Source: an uncultured Psychrobacter sp.
Lineage (GTDB): Bacteria > Pseudomonadota > Gammaproteobacteria > Pseudomonadales > Moraxellaceae
NCBI GenBank assembly: GCA_947495055.1
Contig: CANLXO010000003.1
Location: 186,001 to 250,000, forward strand
Direction: 5' to 3'
DNA length: 64,000 nt
Position numbers and translations under genes: made by a program
The notes under the pieces: generated by a model
What the model was told of the DNA's origin: nothing
The model's input: the letters and a program-made list of their open reading frames with translations, nothing else
Databases searched by the model: none
Shown: positions 25,263 to 34,420 of the stretch, one piece after another
How positions within the stretch are numbered: the first letter of the stretch is position 1
Layout: every line of letters begins with the position of its first letter

Positions 25263-25302
25263 AAAAAAGACAGCGCCTCTCATTGAGACCCTGTCTTTTT
25301 TT
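25263..25302 (-). terminator. Terminator after fadD copy 2
   Basis: AAAAAAGACAG (25263-25273) pairs with CTGTCTTTTTT (25291-25301), with CTC/GAG inner pairing. It is located between the two tandem ligase genes, downstream of the upstream copy. Confidence 0.9.
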
Positions 25303-25353
25303 AGCGTTATTTTGCAAATACGCTAGATATAGCCGTTCCGATAAGGGTAGCGA

Positions 25354-27087
25354 TTACCCTTTAGCAGTGTTTTGCTCTTCGAGTACGCGTAAGTCTTTAT
25401 GCAAGATTTTGCCGACGTTTGATTTTGGCAACTCATCGATAAACTCAACATGGCGCGGACGCTTATAGCCTGTGAGATTCTCTACCGCATAATCCAATAC
25501 TTCTTGCTTGGTCAAGCTTGCATCGTTACGGACAACAAAAATCTTTGGTATCTCGCCGCTCTTTTCATCTTCGATACCGATAACGCCGCACTCCAAGATT
25601 TTTGGATGACCAGACATGACTTCTTCGACTTCGTTTGGATAGACGTTAAAGCCTGAAACCAAGATCATGTTCTTTTTGCGATCAACAATAGTGACATAGC
25701 CGTCTTCGTCCATAATACCGATATCACCGGTTAAAAAATAACCATCTGGCGTCATCACCTCATTGGTCGCATCTTCGCGCTGCCAATAACCTTTCATCAC
25801 CTGTGGACCACGAACACCAATCTCACCGCGCGCGCCGATCTCGACTTCGTTGCCTTCTTCATCGATGATGGCAATCTCAGTACCTGGCATAGGAACGCCG
25901 ATAGTGCCACTAAACTCTGTGCTGCTTAGCGGATTGGCAGTAGCCACGGGGGACGTCTCAGACAAGCCATAACCTTGTAGGATAATGTTGCCCGTGATTT
26001 CGCGCCATTTCTCAGCTGTAGCGCTCACAACTGCCATACCGCCGCCCATCGACATCTGCAACTTGCTATGATCCATGGCTTTAAACTCTTCGTTGTTAGC
26101 CAGTGCATTGAACAAGGTGTTGACCGCTGGGAAGAAGGCGGGTGGATTGCCTTTATACGCTTTCATTAAACTATCAAGGTCGCGAGGGTTTGGCACTAGT
26201 AAGCAGACGCAGCCACGATAGATCCCAAACATACCGCAAACGGTAAACGAGAAAATATGGTATAGCGGCAGGGCGGTCAGAATAACAGCCTGCTCGCCTT
26301 TGGCATCGAATTCATCAAAAGCACTACCTAAGAAGGTGTTGCTCTGTACTAAGTTGGCAATGAGGTTTTTGTGCGTGAGCATCGCGCCTTTAGCCACGCC
26401 TGTTGTACCACCTGTGTACTGTAGGACAGCAACATCATTGAGCATAATGTCATTAGGACGCTTGTATTTACGCGCAGGGCTTTTTTTCAGCATGTTCTTA
26501 AAGCTGATGCTTTTGGCGATGCTATAATCAGGTACCATCTTTTTGACATGGCGTACGACAGTATTGACCATAAAGCCTTTGAGCGTACCCATCATGTCGC
26601 CCATACCAGTGATGACGACATTATCAACCACATCACGGCCGATATCTTGATAAGTTTTAGCGAAGTTTTCGACCATGATTAGTGCTTTGGCATCAGAATC
26701 TGTAAGTTGATGCTCAAGCTCTTTGGTCGTGTATAAAGGGTTTACGTTGACAAGGGTCAAACCTGCACGCAAGACACCAATGACAGATACTGGCAGTTGC
26801 AAAATGTTTGGCATCATGACTGCGACTTTATCGCCTTTAGTCAGGCCAAGCGACTGCAAATAAACAGCGACTTGCTTGCTTTGCTCATCAACTTCTTTAA
26901 AAGTAATGCTAGCGCCCATACAGACATAAGCGGTCTTACTGCCATATTTAGCAAAACTTTGCTCAAAGATATCAATAAGTGAAGTGTTATCAGCTGGCAT
27001 ATCGATATCATAAGTCATGCCAAGCTTTTCATAGGTTTTTAGCCAAACTTTATCGTTGTTGCGATTGACGTTTTCTTGATTGTCCAT
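25354..27087 (-). CDS. Long-chain fatty-acid--CoA ligase, FadD-type (copy 2)
   Basis: A 577-residue paralogue of the preceding ligase with the same motifs: YTGGTTGVAKGAMLTH, LQGYGLSETSP, YFLTGDIG, DRKKNMILVSGFNVYPNEVEE and the C-terminal KSNVGKILHKDLR lysine. The two proteins align along their whole length, so they are a tandem duplication comparable to fadD1/fadD2 of Pseudomonas. Different substrate chain lengths or conditions are likely but not shown by the sequence. Start ATG 27087 with AGGAG upstream (spacing about 12). It is followed by its own terminator. Confidence 0.94.
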   Translation of the reverse strand: MDNQENVNRNNDKVWLKTYEKLGMTYDIDMPADNTSLIDIFEQSFAKYGSKTAYVCMGASITFKEVDEQSKQVAVYLQSLGLTKGDKVAVMMPNILQLPVSVIGVLRAGLTLVNVNPLYTTKELEHQLTDSDAKALIMVENFAKTYQDIGRDVVDNVVITGMGDMMGTLKGFMVNTVVRHVKKMVPDYSIAKSISFKNMLKKSPARKYKRPNDIMLNDVAVLQYTGGTTGVAKGAMLTHKNLIANLVQSNTFLGSAFDEFDAKGEQAVILTALPLYHIFSFTVCGMFGIYRGCVCLLVPNPRDLDSLMKAYKGNPPAFFPAVNTLFNALANNEEFKAMDHSKLQMSMGGGMAVVSATAEKWREITGNIILQGYGLSETSPVATANPLSSTEFSGTIGVPMPGTEIAIIDEEGNEVEIGARGEIGVRGPQVMKGYWQREDATNEVMTPDGYFLTGDIGIMDEDGYVTIVDRKKNMILVSGFNVYPNEVEEVMSGHPKILECGVIGIEDEKSGEIPKIFVVRNDASLTKQEVLDYAVENLTGYKRPRHVEFIDELPKSNVGKILHKDLRVLEEQNTAKG

Positions 27088-27651
27088 AATCTTGTTGCTC
27101 CTAGTAAATGTAGTATGACTGCCCTGTTTGATACAAGTGCATCAAAAAGACGCTAATAGCCTGTTAAGGCAAGCGAATAAATGACTGCAACCTGTAACGA
27201 TAAGTAAGGAAAATGGTAATAAATAGTGCTTGTTTACCCTATTGTTCTTTAACATACACACTTTGTATTAACTACTCAACACAAAAAACTGTTATGCCAG
27301 TATGCAAAAGCGTCTTTCTATTAATTTTATCAGTAAAATCAAATATTTGCATTACTAAAATCTACTCATTCATAAGTTTTTTGGCTATACATTTGTTTGT
27401 TATAAACCTAGTAGTTTTACAATAAATAATTATCTGCAATCTGCATGTATCGTCGATTATTAGCTTAAATAATATGACTTATTTATTGCTCAAAGTAGCC
27501 CTTTATATCACTATCAATCAACCAAATTCTTTTATAAAAAACAAGCGTCATGCCTTGTCGTATACTGTGTTATATCGCTTTTTAATTGCTTTGATTTGCT
27601 TTAGGATAGGGTATCTTTTTTGTTCATTAAAATAAAAGCGAACCCTACTCT
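27088..27651. other. Divergent AT-rich spacer between fadD copy 2 and parC
   Basis: A 564-base AT-rich spacer that must contain the fadD (minus) and parC (plus) promoters. A possible 70-codon frame at 27213-27425 is made of AT-rich codons with a hydrophobic product and lacks a good ribosome binding site, so I do not call it. Nothing else is recognised. Confidence 0.4.
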
Positions 27652-29931
27652 ATGTCTGATGTTATTGATCCTATCTTATCTAGCGAGCCGATGGACAGCC
27701 GCTCTGTCGCCGAATTCACTGAACAAGCCTACCTCAACTACGCCATGTACGTCATCATGGATCGCGCGCTGCCCAACATCGCTGACGGTCTCAAACCCGT
27801 GCAGCGCCGTATTGTCTATGCCATGAGCGAGCTGGGGCTTAAATCCTCCGCCAAGGCCAAAAAGTCCGCGCGTACTGTCGGTGATGTGCTAGGTAAATAT
27901 CATCCGCACGGTGATAGCGCGTGCTATGAGGCGATGGTGCTAATGGCGCAGCCGTTTAGCTACCGCTATCCGCTGATAACAGGACAAGGCAACTGGGGTA
28001 GCCCTGATGATCCCAAATCCTTTGCTGCCATGCGTTATACCGAAGCCAAAATGTCCGCCTATGCTAATACTTTGCTTAGCGAGCTGGGTCAAGGCACCGT
28101 CGATTGGCAGGATAATTTCGATGGCACCATGCAAGAGCCCATCACTCTGCCCGCGCGCCTGCCCAATATTTTATTAAATGGCACCACAGGTATCGCCGTC
28201 GGTATGGCGACCGATATCCCGCCGCACAATCTCAATGAAGTGGTACGCGCGGCTATTCGCCTGCTTAAAAACCCCGATCTATCGGTCAAACAGCTTACCC
28301 AGTCGATACCTGCGCCTGATCTACCCACCCCTGCTGAGATCATTACTAGCAAAAAAGACTTGCAAGCGATCTATGAGACGGGACGCGGTAGCTATAAGAT
28401 GCGCGCGACCTACCATGTTGACCCAAAAGAGAAAAATCTCGTTATCATCGACGCTCTGCCCTATCAAGTCTCAGGCAGTAAAATACAAGAGCAAATCGCC
28501 CGCTTAATGACGGATAAAAAACTGCCTTGGGTGGTCGATATCCACGATGAGTCTGATCACGAAAACCCTTGCCGCATTGTGCTTGAGCTCAAATCAACCC
28601 GCGTCGATGTCGAGCGGGTGATGAGTCATCTATTCGCTAGTACCGATCTTGAGAGTAATTACCGCGTCAATATGAATATGATTGGCCTAAACGGTAAGCC
28701 GCAGGTCAAAAACTTAAAAGAAATCCTAGAAGAATGGTTAGTGAGTCGCCGCTCAGTAGTCACCCGCCGCGTGCAGTTTCGCTTAGATAAAATCGATAAG
28801 CGCTTGCATATCTTGGCAGGCTTACTCATCGCATATCTGCACATTGATGAAGTAATTCGCATTATCCGTGAAGAGGACGATCCTAAAGCAACTTTGATGC
28901 AAGATTATGATCTCAGCGAGATCCAAGCCAATGCTATCTTGGACATTCGCTTGCGTCAGTTGGCAAAATTAGAGGAGATTGAGCTACGTAGTGAGCAAGA
29001 CGAACTCAAAGCAGAACGCGCCAAACTACAAGAGTATCTCGATAATCCTGAGAGCTTAACTCGTCTAATGATTGATGAGCTGACAGCGGATATGAAAGAG
29101 CACGGTAACGAGCGTATGTCGCCACTGATGGAGCGCGATGAAGCCCAAGCGCTTAAAGAGTCGGATCTGATACCAAGCGAGCCGATCACCGCGATACTCT
29201 CCAAAGCGGGCTGGATACGCGCGGCTAAAGGTCACGAGGTCGACCCTCAAGGCATGAGCTATCGCTCAGGTGACGCCTATCAAGCGTATGTGCGCGGTAA
29301 ATCAAATGAGAAAATCTACGTGCTCGATAGCACAGGACGTAGCTATAGTATTGACGCGCACAACCTCGCCTCGGCGCGTGGTCAAGGTGACCCACTGACC
29401 AGCGTACTCAAACCACCCGCAGGCGCAAGCTTTGAGCAGCTACTCACGGGTAGCGACGATCAGCGTATCATCCTCGCCAGCTCTAACGGCTATGGCTTTA
29501 TCAATACGTTAGCTAATCTTGATAGCAATCAAAAAGCGGGTAAAAAGGTCATCAATCTGGCCGCCGACAGTCAGCTGTTGCCAGTAGCTCGTATCGACGC
29601 TAATACAACGAGTAGTGAAGATAACGCAGAAAAAGTCACTCCTGATCACGTCGCGGTGGTGACGAATGCAGGATATTTATTAATCTTTGCACTCGATGAC
29701 TTGCCGGAACAAGCGCGCGGCAAGGGTAATAAAATGATCACGCTTAAGGGCGATGAAGAGGTATTAGCTATCACGCCGCTAAGCTTGCAAGACAGTTTAA
29801 TCATTACCGCTGGCAAACGTCATGTGACATTGAAGCCGATGGACTTGGTCAATTATAAGGGCACGCGTGGTAATCGTGGTGGTCAGTTGCCAAGAGGCTT
29901 TCAGAATGTGACTGGGGTTGAGGTTGGTTGA
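27652..29931 (+). CDS. parC: DNA topoisomerase IV subunit A
   Basis: A 759-residue DNA breakage-reunion subunit that decatenates daughter chromosomes with ParE. The catalytic tyrosine is Y129 in AAMRYTEAK. The quinolone-resistance region reads [15 protein letters not shown] with Ser89 and Glu93 at the positions of E. coli Ser80 and Glu84, that is, the unmutated state. The C-terminal pinwheel carries the ParC-type degenerate blades ([42 protein letters not shown]). Start ATG 27652 has no strong Shine-Dalgarno. The stop codon overlaps the start of an AT-rich gene of unknown function by one base. parE is not in the window. Confidence 0.97.
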   Translation: MSDVIDPILSSEPMDSRSVAEFTEQAYLNYAMYVIMDRALPNIADGLKPVQRRIVYAMSELGLKSSAKAKKSARTVGDVLGKYHPHGDSACYEAMVLMAQPFSYRYPLITGQGNWGSPDDPKSFAAMRYTEAKMSAYANTLLSELGQGTVDWQDNFDGTMQEPITLPARLPNILLNGTTGIAVGMATDIPPHNLNEVVRAAIRLLKNPDLSVKQLTQSIPAPDLPTPAEIITSKKDLQAIYETGRGSYKMRATYHVDPKEKNLVIIDALPYQVSGSKIQEQIARLMTDKKLPWVVDIHDESDHENPCRIVLELKSTRVDVERVMSHLFASTDLESNYRVNMNMIGLNGKPQVKNLKEILEEWLVSRRSVVTRRVQFRLDKIDKRLHILAGLLIAYLHIDEVIRIIREEDDPKATLMQDYDLSEIQANAILDIRLRQLAKLEEIELRSEQDELKAERAKLQEYLDNPESLTRLMIDELTADMKEHGNERMSPLMERDEAQALKESDLIPSEPITAILSKAGWIRAAKGHEVDPQGMSYRSGDAYQAYVRGKSNEKIYVLDSTGRSYSIDAHNLASARGQGDPLTSVLKPPAGASFEQLLTGSDDQRIILASSNGYGFINTLANLDSNQKAGKKVINLAADSQLLPVARIDANTTSSEDNAEKVTPDHVAVVTNAGYLLIFALDDLPEQARGKGNKMITLKGDEEVLAITPLSLQDSLIITAGKRHVTLKPMDLVNYKGTRGNRGGQLPRGFQNVTGVEVG

Positions 29932-30809
29932 TGAATACATGTATGATCATGCCGGAATCTTTAAGCGCCCCATCTGATAAAGTTATTTATCAGATGGGTT
30001 TAAATACGCTCCGATATCAAGAAATAGAAAGAATTGCTAAAAGACTCATCGAATTTTCGGATTACACTGTAACCTCTTCCCCTACATCTAATGATAAAAC
30101 CACACCAATATCATCGTCATTTACTCCTAGCACAGATACCACAAAAAAAACCATGGGGAGCTTAGTCAGTTTGCTTTGCGAGCTCCAAAATACGGACGAC
30201 AATGAACAACTTGAAGATAACAATGAGCTCAAAATTTCATTTAAAATGTCACATAGAGTTATAAATAGACAAGGAATTCAAGACCTATTTCAAAAAGTAA
30301 TACTTGATAGAAATAACTTTACTCATCATTTTGAAAGATATTACTTTGACTCAAACTCGAATAGCAAAAAATCTCACGATGAAGTTTTAAATATTCTACA
30401 GCTTGAATATAGAGATGCCGAATATTTGCTCGAGAAACTGAAAAATGAACTTATCGTAAAGATAGATTTCATTAGAGATTATATGAAACTCTCTTTCGAC
30501 ATTATGGCTATCGATGAAATTGCTAAATTTTTCGATGAAGCATATCATGTTTGTAAACGAGATGATGATTGGGCAGTATGGCAACAAGTCATGCATTCTG
30601 TATACAAAAAATCTGAAGCAAAGAAAAGTATTGAAAGTCTAAAAAGGCAGAGGAATATTAAATCAACTAAAAACATACTTGAGCTGATTTTTCCTAAATG
30701 GCTATTTAGAGAAGAGCCCACTAAGAATGGCTCACGGATTTTAGTAAAAGTGGACAATACGTCAGTAAATATAGATAGCAGCTTACCTGAAATTATTATT
30801 TCGGACTGA
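29931..30809 (+). CDS. Unknown protein coupled to parC, HEPN-like motif
   Basis: A 292-residue soluble protein that I do not recognise as a named family. It starts at ATG 29931, whose A is the last base of the parC stop (TGATG), with GAGG upstream inside parC, so translational coupling is likely. It is distinctly AT- and Lys/Asn/Ser-rich compared with parC. Visible parts: an N-terminal helix, a Thr/Ser-rich linker (about 45-75), a helical middle with LDRNNFTHHFERYYF (R127 and H132 give the R-N-x3-H pattern of HEPN ribonucleases), a predicted coiled region (YLLEKLKNELIVKIDFIRDYMKLSF), and a C-terminal segment STKNILELIFPKWLFREEP...RILVKV. The last could be a small winged helix. RNA-related or defence function is only a hypothesis. 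Confidence 0.6.
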   Translation: MNTCMIMPESLSAPSDKVIYQMGLNTLRYQEIERIAKRLIEFSDYTVTSSPTSNDKTTPISSSFTPSTDTTKKTMGSLVSLLCELQNTDDNEQLEDNNELKISFKMSHRVINRQGIQDLFQKVILDRNNFTHHFERYYFDSNSNSKKSHDEVLNILQLEYRDAEYLLEKLKNELIVKIDFIRDYMKLSFDIMAIDEIAKFFDEAYHVCKRDDDWAVWQQVMHSVYKKSEAKKSIESLKRQRNIKSTKNILELIFPKWLFREEPTKNGSRILVKVDNTSVNIDSSLPEIIISD

Positions 30810-30862
30810 TATCTTCGTTATAAAACTGATCACTATCTATAATTTAATCTGTGTCTTAAACC

Positions 30863-31486
30863 CTAACTCTGCCTCAGCCCCAAAATCGGAATGACCAAAT
30901 CCTCTTCATCAGTGAGATGTTGCTGCAGTAAATCGGTCACGGCTACTAGCGTTTTATGTAGCTCTTCAGCCAGCGCTTTATCCTCTACCTCACTTCTCGC
31001 TAGCTGATCATTTTGAATTTGTAACTTATCGAGCAGCTCATTGAGATAGTCATGGTCGTGACCTAATATCTCAAAAGCAGGCGCAAGCTGAGGATACATG
31101 CTAACAAACTCAGGGAAGAATCCTTCGTCCTCTACCCCGTGATGCTGATGCAACTTGAGGATATGCATATTGATGCGTTTAAGGATTTGCGAGCGATACT
31201 CTGACCAATCAAACTCGCCGTTTTGATAGGCGTCGCTGATTTGCATCAATATACGTTGGCGTTTGCGTATATTGGTATGTACCTTCAGCCAGCCTGAGGT
31301 CTTGTAGGCGTAATCTGCACCAAACCATTGATCAGGCGGCAGCTTGTTATACAGAAACAACCAGTCCGCCTCGAGGCGACTATCAGGGTGACGCGGCGTG
31401 ATGCTAAATAAATCATCGTCGCGCTCTTGCTGGCTTGTGTCGTTGGTCGCTGTGGTCATTGGCTCGCTCTCATTTTTGTTATTCAT
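30863..31486 (-). CDS. Hemerythrin HHE domain protein
   Basis: A 207-residue cytoplasmic protein with a four-helix hemerythrin-like domain. Candidate di-iron ligands are seen in the expected order: KLHQHHGVEDEGFFPEF (His, then Glu three or four residues after), LGHDHDYLNELL (His) and LQQHLTDEEDLVIPIL (His...Glu). The first about 70 residues are polar (a Ser/Thr/Asn-rich N-terminus, then PPDQWFGADYAYKTSGWLKVHTNI). Such proteins bind O2 or respond to NO/oxidative stress; no specific role can be read here. Start ATG 31486; ATG 31457 is an alternative. It is divergent from the photolyase homologue. Confidence 0.85.
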   Translation of the reverse strand: MNNKNESEPMTTATNDTSQQERDDDLFSITPRHPDSRLEADWLFLYNKLPPDQWFGADYAYKTSGWLKVHTNIRKRQRILMQISDAYQNGEFDWSEYRSQILKRINMHILKLHQHHGVEDEGFFPEFVSMYPQLAPAFEILGHDHDYLNELLDKLQIQNDQLARSEVEDKALAEELHKTLVAVTDLLQQHLTDEEDLVIPILGLRQS

Positions 31487-31682
31487 ACTCGGTTTAATGC
31501 TTACGTATATGGTGGTTTTGCCATGTGATTTATAGAGCGGCTAAAGCAAAAGTCTTTTCGGTTATGGGCAACAATAAAATCTTACGTAGCGTTTTAGCAT
31601 TTAATCAGTAACACAACCCTACCTTACAACATAGCAATGGCTCATTTATAATGAGTTGTCTTAGTTAATATAAGCTTAACTT

Positions 31683-33206
31683 ATGAGTAAAAAAGTCAGC
31701 TTAATCTTCCCGCATCAGCTGTTTGCCAATGTGAGCCTTTGGCAGGACGTGTGCTACCTAATTGAAGAGGATTTGTACTTTACCCAGTATCCCTTTCATA
31801 AGCAAAAGCTAGTACTGCACCGCGCGAGTATGAAAGCTTATGAGCAAACTTTGAAGGACGCGGGCAAAACTGTACATTATATTGAATCCGCCCATAAACA
31901 CAGCGACTGTCGTAAGCTGGTTGCGAGCTTTGTCAGCAGCAAAAACGATGCTGACAATGATGATGCTATTGCAAAAATTTATTGTATTGATCTGGTCGAT
32001 GACTGGCTGCGTATGTACGTCCAGCAGGCCGTACTAGACGCTGATATTGACTTTGATTGTTCGCCAACGCCGATGTTTTTGAATCCTTTGCCTGTCTATT
32101 GCGAGTTTTTTCGCGACAACCGCCTGTTCCATCATGACTTTTACATAGAGCAGCGCAAACGTGAAAAGATACTCGTTGATGACGATGATGATCCTATCGG
32201 CGGACAGTGGTCGTTTGATGAAGACAACCGCAAAAAATACCCACGTAAAGAGACGCCGCCTGCGCTTGAATTTCCTAAGTTAATTGAGCGTTACGAGGAA
32301 GCGATAAGCTACGTTGAAGACAATTTTGGCAGCCATTATGGCGAGGCCAATCCTGACTTTCGCTATCCGACCACTCATGCCGAGGCGGAGGTGTGGCTTG
32401 AGAACTTTTTAGCGACACGCTTTAAAGACTTTGGTAAATATGAAGACGCTATCGTCGCTGATGAACATGTTCTGCATCATAGTATTTTGACGCCGATGCT
32501 TAATACGGGTCTGCTCACCCCTGAGCAAGTGGTGACGCGCACGCTTGAGATTAGCGAGGAATATGATATTCCGATTAACTCGTTAGAGGGCTTTATCCGC
32601 CAGATTATTGGCTGGCGCGAGTTTATGTACGGACTCTACGAGTATATTGGACGCAAACAGCGCAGCAGTAACTTTTGGGGCTTTACGCGCAAGATACCGC
32701 CGAGCTTTTATACCGGTGATACGGGTATCGTGCCGATCGATACGACGATTAAAAAAGTGCTCAAAACAGGATACGCGCATCACATTGAGCGCCTCATGAT
32801 CTTTGGCAACTTTATGCTGCTCTGTGAGTTTGATCCTGATGAGGTCTATCAGTGGTTTATGGAGCTGTTTATCGATGCTTATGATTGGGTAATGGTGCCT
32901 AACATATATGGCATGAGTCAGTTCGCCGATGGCGGTCTGATGGCGACCAAACCGTATATCAGCGGTAGTAACTATATTAATAAAATGAGTGATTATCAAG
33001 TCAAGTCCAAAGGCGAGCTTATCGAGTGGGCAGCGATCTGGGATGGGCTGTTTTGGCGCTTTATGCATGTACATCGCGACTTTTTTGTAAAGAACCCGCG
33101 TATCGGTATGCTGCTGTCGATGTGGGATAAGATGGATAAAAACCAGCAAAAAAAGCACTTAAAGAATGCCAATGAGTTTTTAGCGCAATTAGATAAAGAA
33201 GTTTAA
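31683..33206 (+). CDS. Photolyase/cryptochrome of the PhrB (FeS-BCP) type, cluster cysteines absent
   Basis: A 507-residue FAD-binding protein of the prokaryotic (6-4) photolyase / cryptochrome-related group. Supporting features: the N-terminal PHQLF start, LVLHRASMKAYE, GGQWSFDEDNRK, IRQIIGWREFMYGLY, NFWGFTRKIPPSFYTGDTG, GYAHHIERLMIFGNFMLLCE and NIYGMSQFADGGLMATKPYISGSNYINKMSDY. In characterised members four cysteines hold a [4Fe-4S] cluster, in the contexts GDTx(M)xC and MSDYCxxC...CP. Here those places read GDTGIVP (P351), MSDYQVKS (Q439, S442) and a cysteine-free stretch before the conserved WRF (458-460). The protein therefore appears cluster-free. DNA repair of (6-4) lesions or light sensing is the family expectation. 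Confidence 0.86.
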   Translation: MSKKVSLIFPHQLFANVSLWQDVCYLIEEDLYFTQYPFHKQKLVLHRASMKAYEQTLKDAGKTVHYIESAHKHSDCRKLVASFVSSKNDADNDDAIAKIYCIDLVDDWLRMYVQQAVLDADIDFDCSPTPMFLNPLPVYCEFFRDNRLFHHDFYIEQRKREKILVDDDDDPIGGQWSFDEDNRKKYPRKETPPALEFPKLIERYEEAISYVEDNFGSHYGEANPDFRYPTTHAEAEVWLENFLATRFKDFGKYEDAIVADEHVLHHSILTPMLNTGLLTPEQVVTRTLEISEEYDIPINSLEGFIRQIIGWREFMYGLYEYIGRKQRSSNFWGFTRKIPPSFYTGDTGIVPIDTTIKKVLKTGYAHHIERLMIFGNFMLLCEFDPDEVYQWFMELFIDAYDWVMVPNIYGMSQFADGGLMATKPYISGSNYINKMSDYQVKSKGELIEWAAIWDGLFWRFMHVHRDFFVKNPRIGMLLSMWDKMDKNQQKKHLKNANEFLAQLDKEV

Positions 33207-33239
33207 AAGAACGCAAATTTAAGTAAGACAAGGATAGCT

Positions 33240-34070
33240 ATGTTTACCGAATTTAAAGCCAGCGGTGCGCGGGCGACAAGTAAAATCCCGACACCCAAGA
33301 TCATCTTTTTTGATATCGATGATACGCTTAGCCGTAAAGGCATCATTGCTAAGCATAATCAAGCGACGCTTGAGGCGCTAGCTCATTCTGATGTCAAACT
33401 TGTCATCTCGACAGGGCGCTCAAAAGCGATACTGCCGCCTGATATCTTGGCGCTACTAGAGGCCAACGTACTCGATTCGATTATCTGTATGAATGGTCAA
33501 TATAGTTTTGATAATCATAATAGAATCAGTCACTATCCCTTGTCGAATAAGCAAACAACCAAAATTGTAGAGCTGTGCCAAGCCAGCGATTTGATACACA
33601 AGTTTGATTCAGCGACCCATATCGCTTGGTCGGATGAAAATGAGCGCTTGCGTGAGTTTAATGCGCGTACGCCAAACTCTATCGTCGACCCCTTTTATCA
33701 TCAGACCAGTGAAGTCTATCAGTGCTCAGTATTTTTTAATAATCAGCAAGAGAAGATGCAAGAGGTGGACTTTGCCAAGTACGATCTCAAGCTCGTGCAT
33801 TGGCACAATACGGGCGCAGATATTTTACCGATTGAGGCCTCAAAAGCGCGCGGTATTTTGGATGTCTGTCAGCATTACGGCGTTGATGCTAGTGAATGTA
33901 TGGCATTTGGTGACGGTTTTAATGATTTAGAGATGTTTGATCTGGTTGGCTTCGCGGTGGCGATGGGTGACGCACAACCTGCCTTGATTGAGCGCGCAGA
34001 CTTTGTCACAGGCACCATTGAGGAGCGCGGTATTCAGTCGGTACTTGAGCGTTTGGATATGGTGTCTTAA
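33240..34070 (+). CDS. Cof-type HAD hydrolase
   Basis: A 276-residue HAD-superfamily phosphatase with a C2-type cap (Cof/YbjI group), usually acting on small phosphorylated metabolites such as sugar phosphates or FMN. Motif I is FFDIDDTLSRKG (D25 nucleophile, D27), motif II STGRSK, and motif IV GDGFNDLEMF with the two metal-binding aspartates; SKARGI supplies the conserved lysine. Start ATG 33240 with AAGGA six bases upstream. It lies 33 bases after the photolyase homologue on the same strand, so the two are probably co-transcribed. The stop codon overlaps the stop of the opposing gene (a shared TTAA). Confidence 0.9.
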   Translation: MFTEFKASGARATSKIPTPKIIFFDIDDTLSRKGIIAKHNQATLEALAHSDVKLVISTGRSKAILPPDILALLEANVLDSIICMNGQYSFDNHNRISHYPLSNKQTTKIVELCQASDLIHKFDSATHIAWSDENERLREFNARTPNSIVDPFYHQTSEVYQCSVFFNNQQEKMQEVDFAKYDLKLVHWHNTGADILPIEASKARGILDVCQHYGVDASECMAFGDGFNDLEMFDLVGFAVAMGDAQPALIERADFVTGTIEERGIQSVLERLDMVS

Positions 34071-34324
34071 CCCCGCACCAATCCATAGAGCCAACTGCCA
34101 AGCTTATACCCTATGCCGATGACCACAATAAAAACCACAATGGCTAAGATATAAGCCAACCAATCAGGTACGCCGCTTAGCCAGCCAATGGTAAATACAG
34201 TGCCTAAGTAGGCCTCCATTGGCCAGTTGATAATAGAGGCGGACGTGCTGGCATTAAGCAGGACAATTAGAGCGATAAGCCCAATTATGGCAGTGAGTAT
34301 GCCTGCGCGTTGGCGGTTGTTCAT
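34067..34324 (-). CDS. Small two- to three-helix membrane protein
   Basis: An 85-residue protein with hydrophobic segments at about 9-30 (ILTAIIGLIALIVLLNASTSA), 38-55 (YLGTVFTIGWLSGVPDW) and 55-78 (WLAYILAIVVFIVVIGIGYKLG). Start ATG 34324. The downstream HAD gene runs into it tail to tail and the two stop codons share the palindrome TTAA. No family is recognised; the even hydrophobicity supports a real inner-membrane protein. Confidence 0.6.
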   Translation of the reverse strand: MNNRQRAGILTAIIGLIALIVLLNASTSASIINWPMEAYLGTVFTIGWLSGVPDWLAYILAIVVFIVVIGIGYKLGSWLYGLVRG

Positions 34325-34420
34325 AGTATTTCTCTTTAAATATCGGTTCCAGATACTTTTGGTTGTTAGTGATTTTGTTCTTAGTATTTTAAGCTCTCAA
34401 AGCTTCTTAATCTTGAGACT

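Noticed and set aside
27213..27425. 70-codon hydrophobic reading frame between fadD copy 2 and parC
   Set aside because: AT-rich by chance, no convincing ribosome binding site and no recognisable family.
32583..33158. Long minus-strand frame inside the photolyase homologue
   Set aside because: Lies fully within a well-supported gene in the other direction and has no family resemblance.
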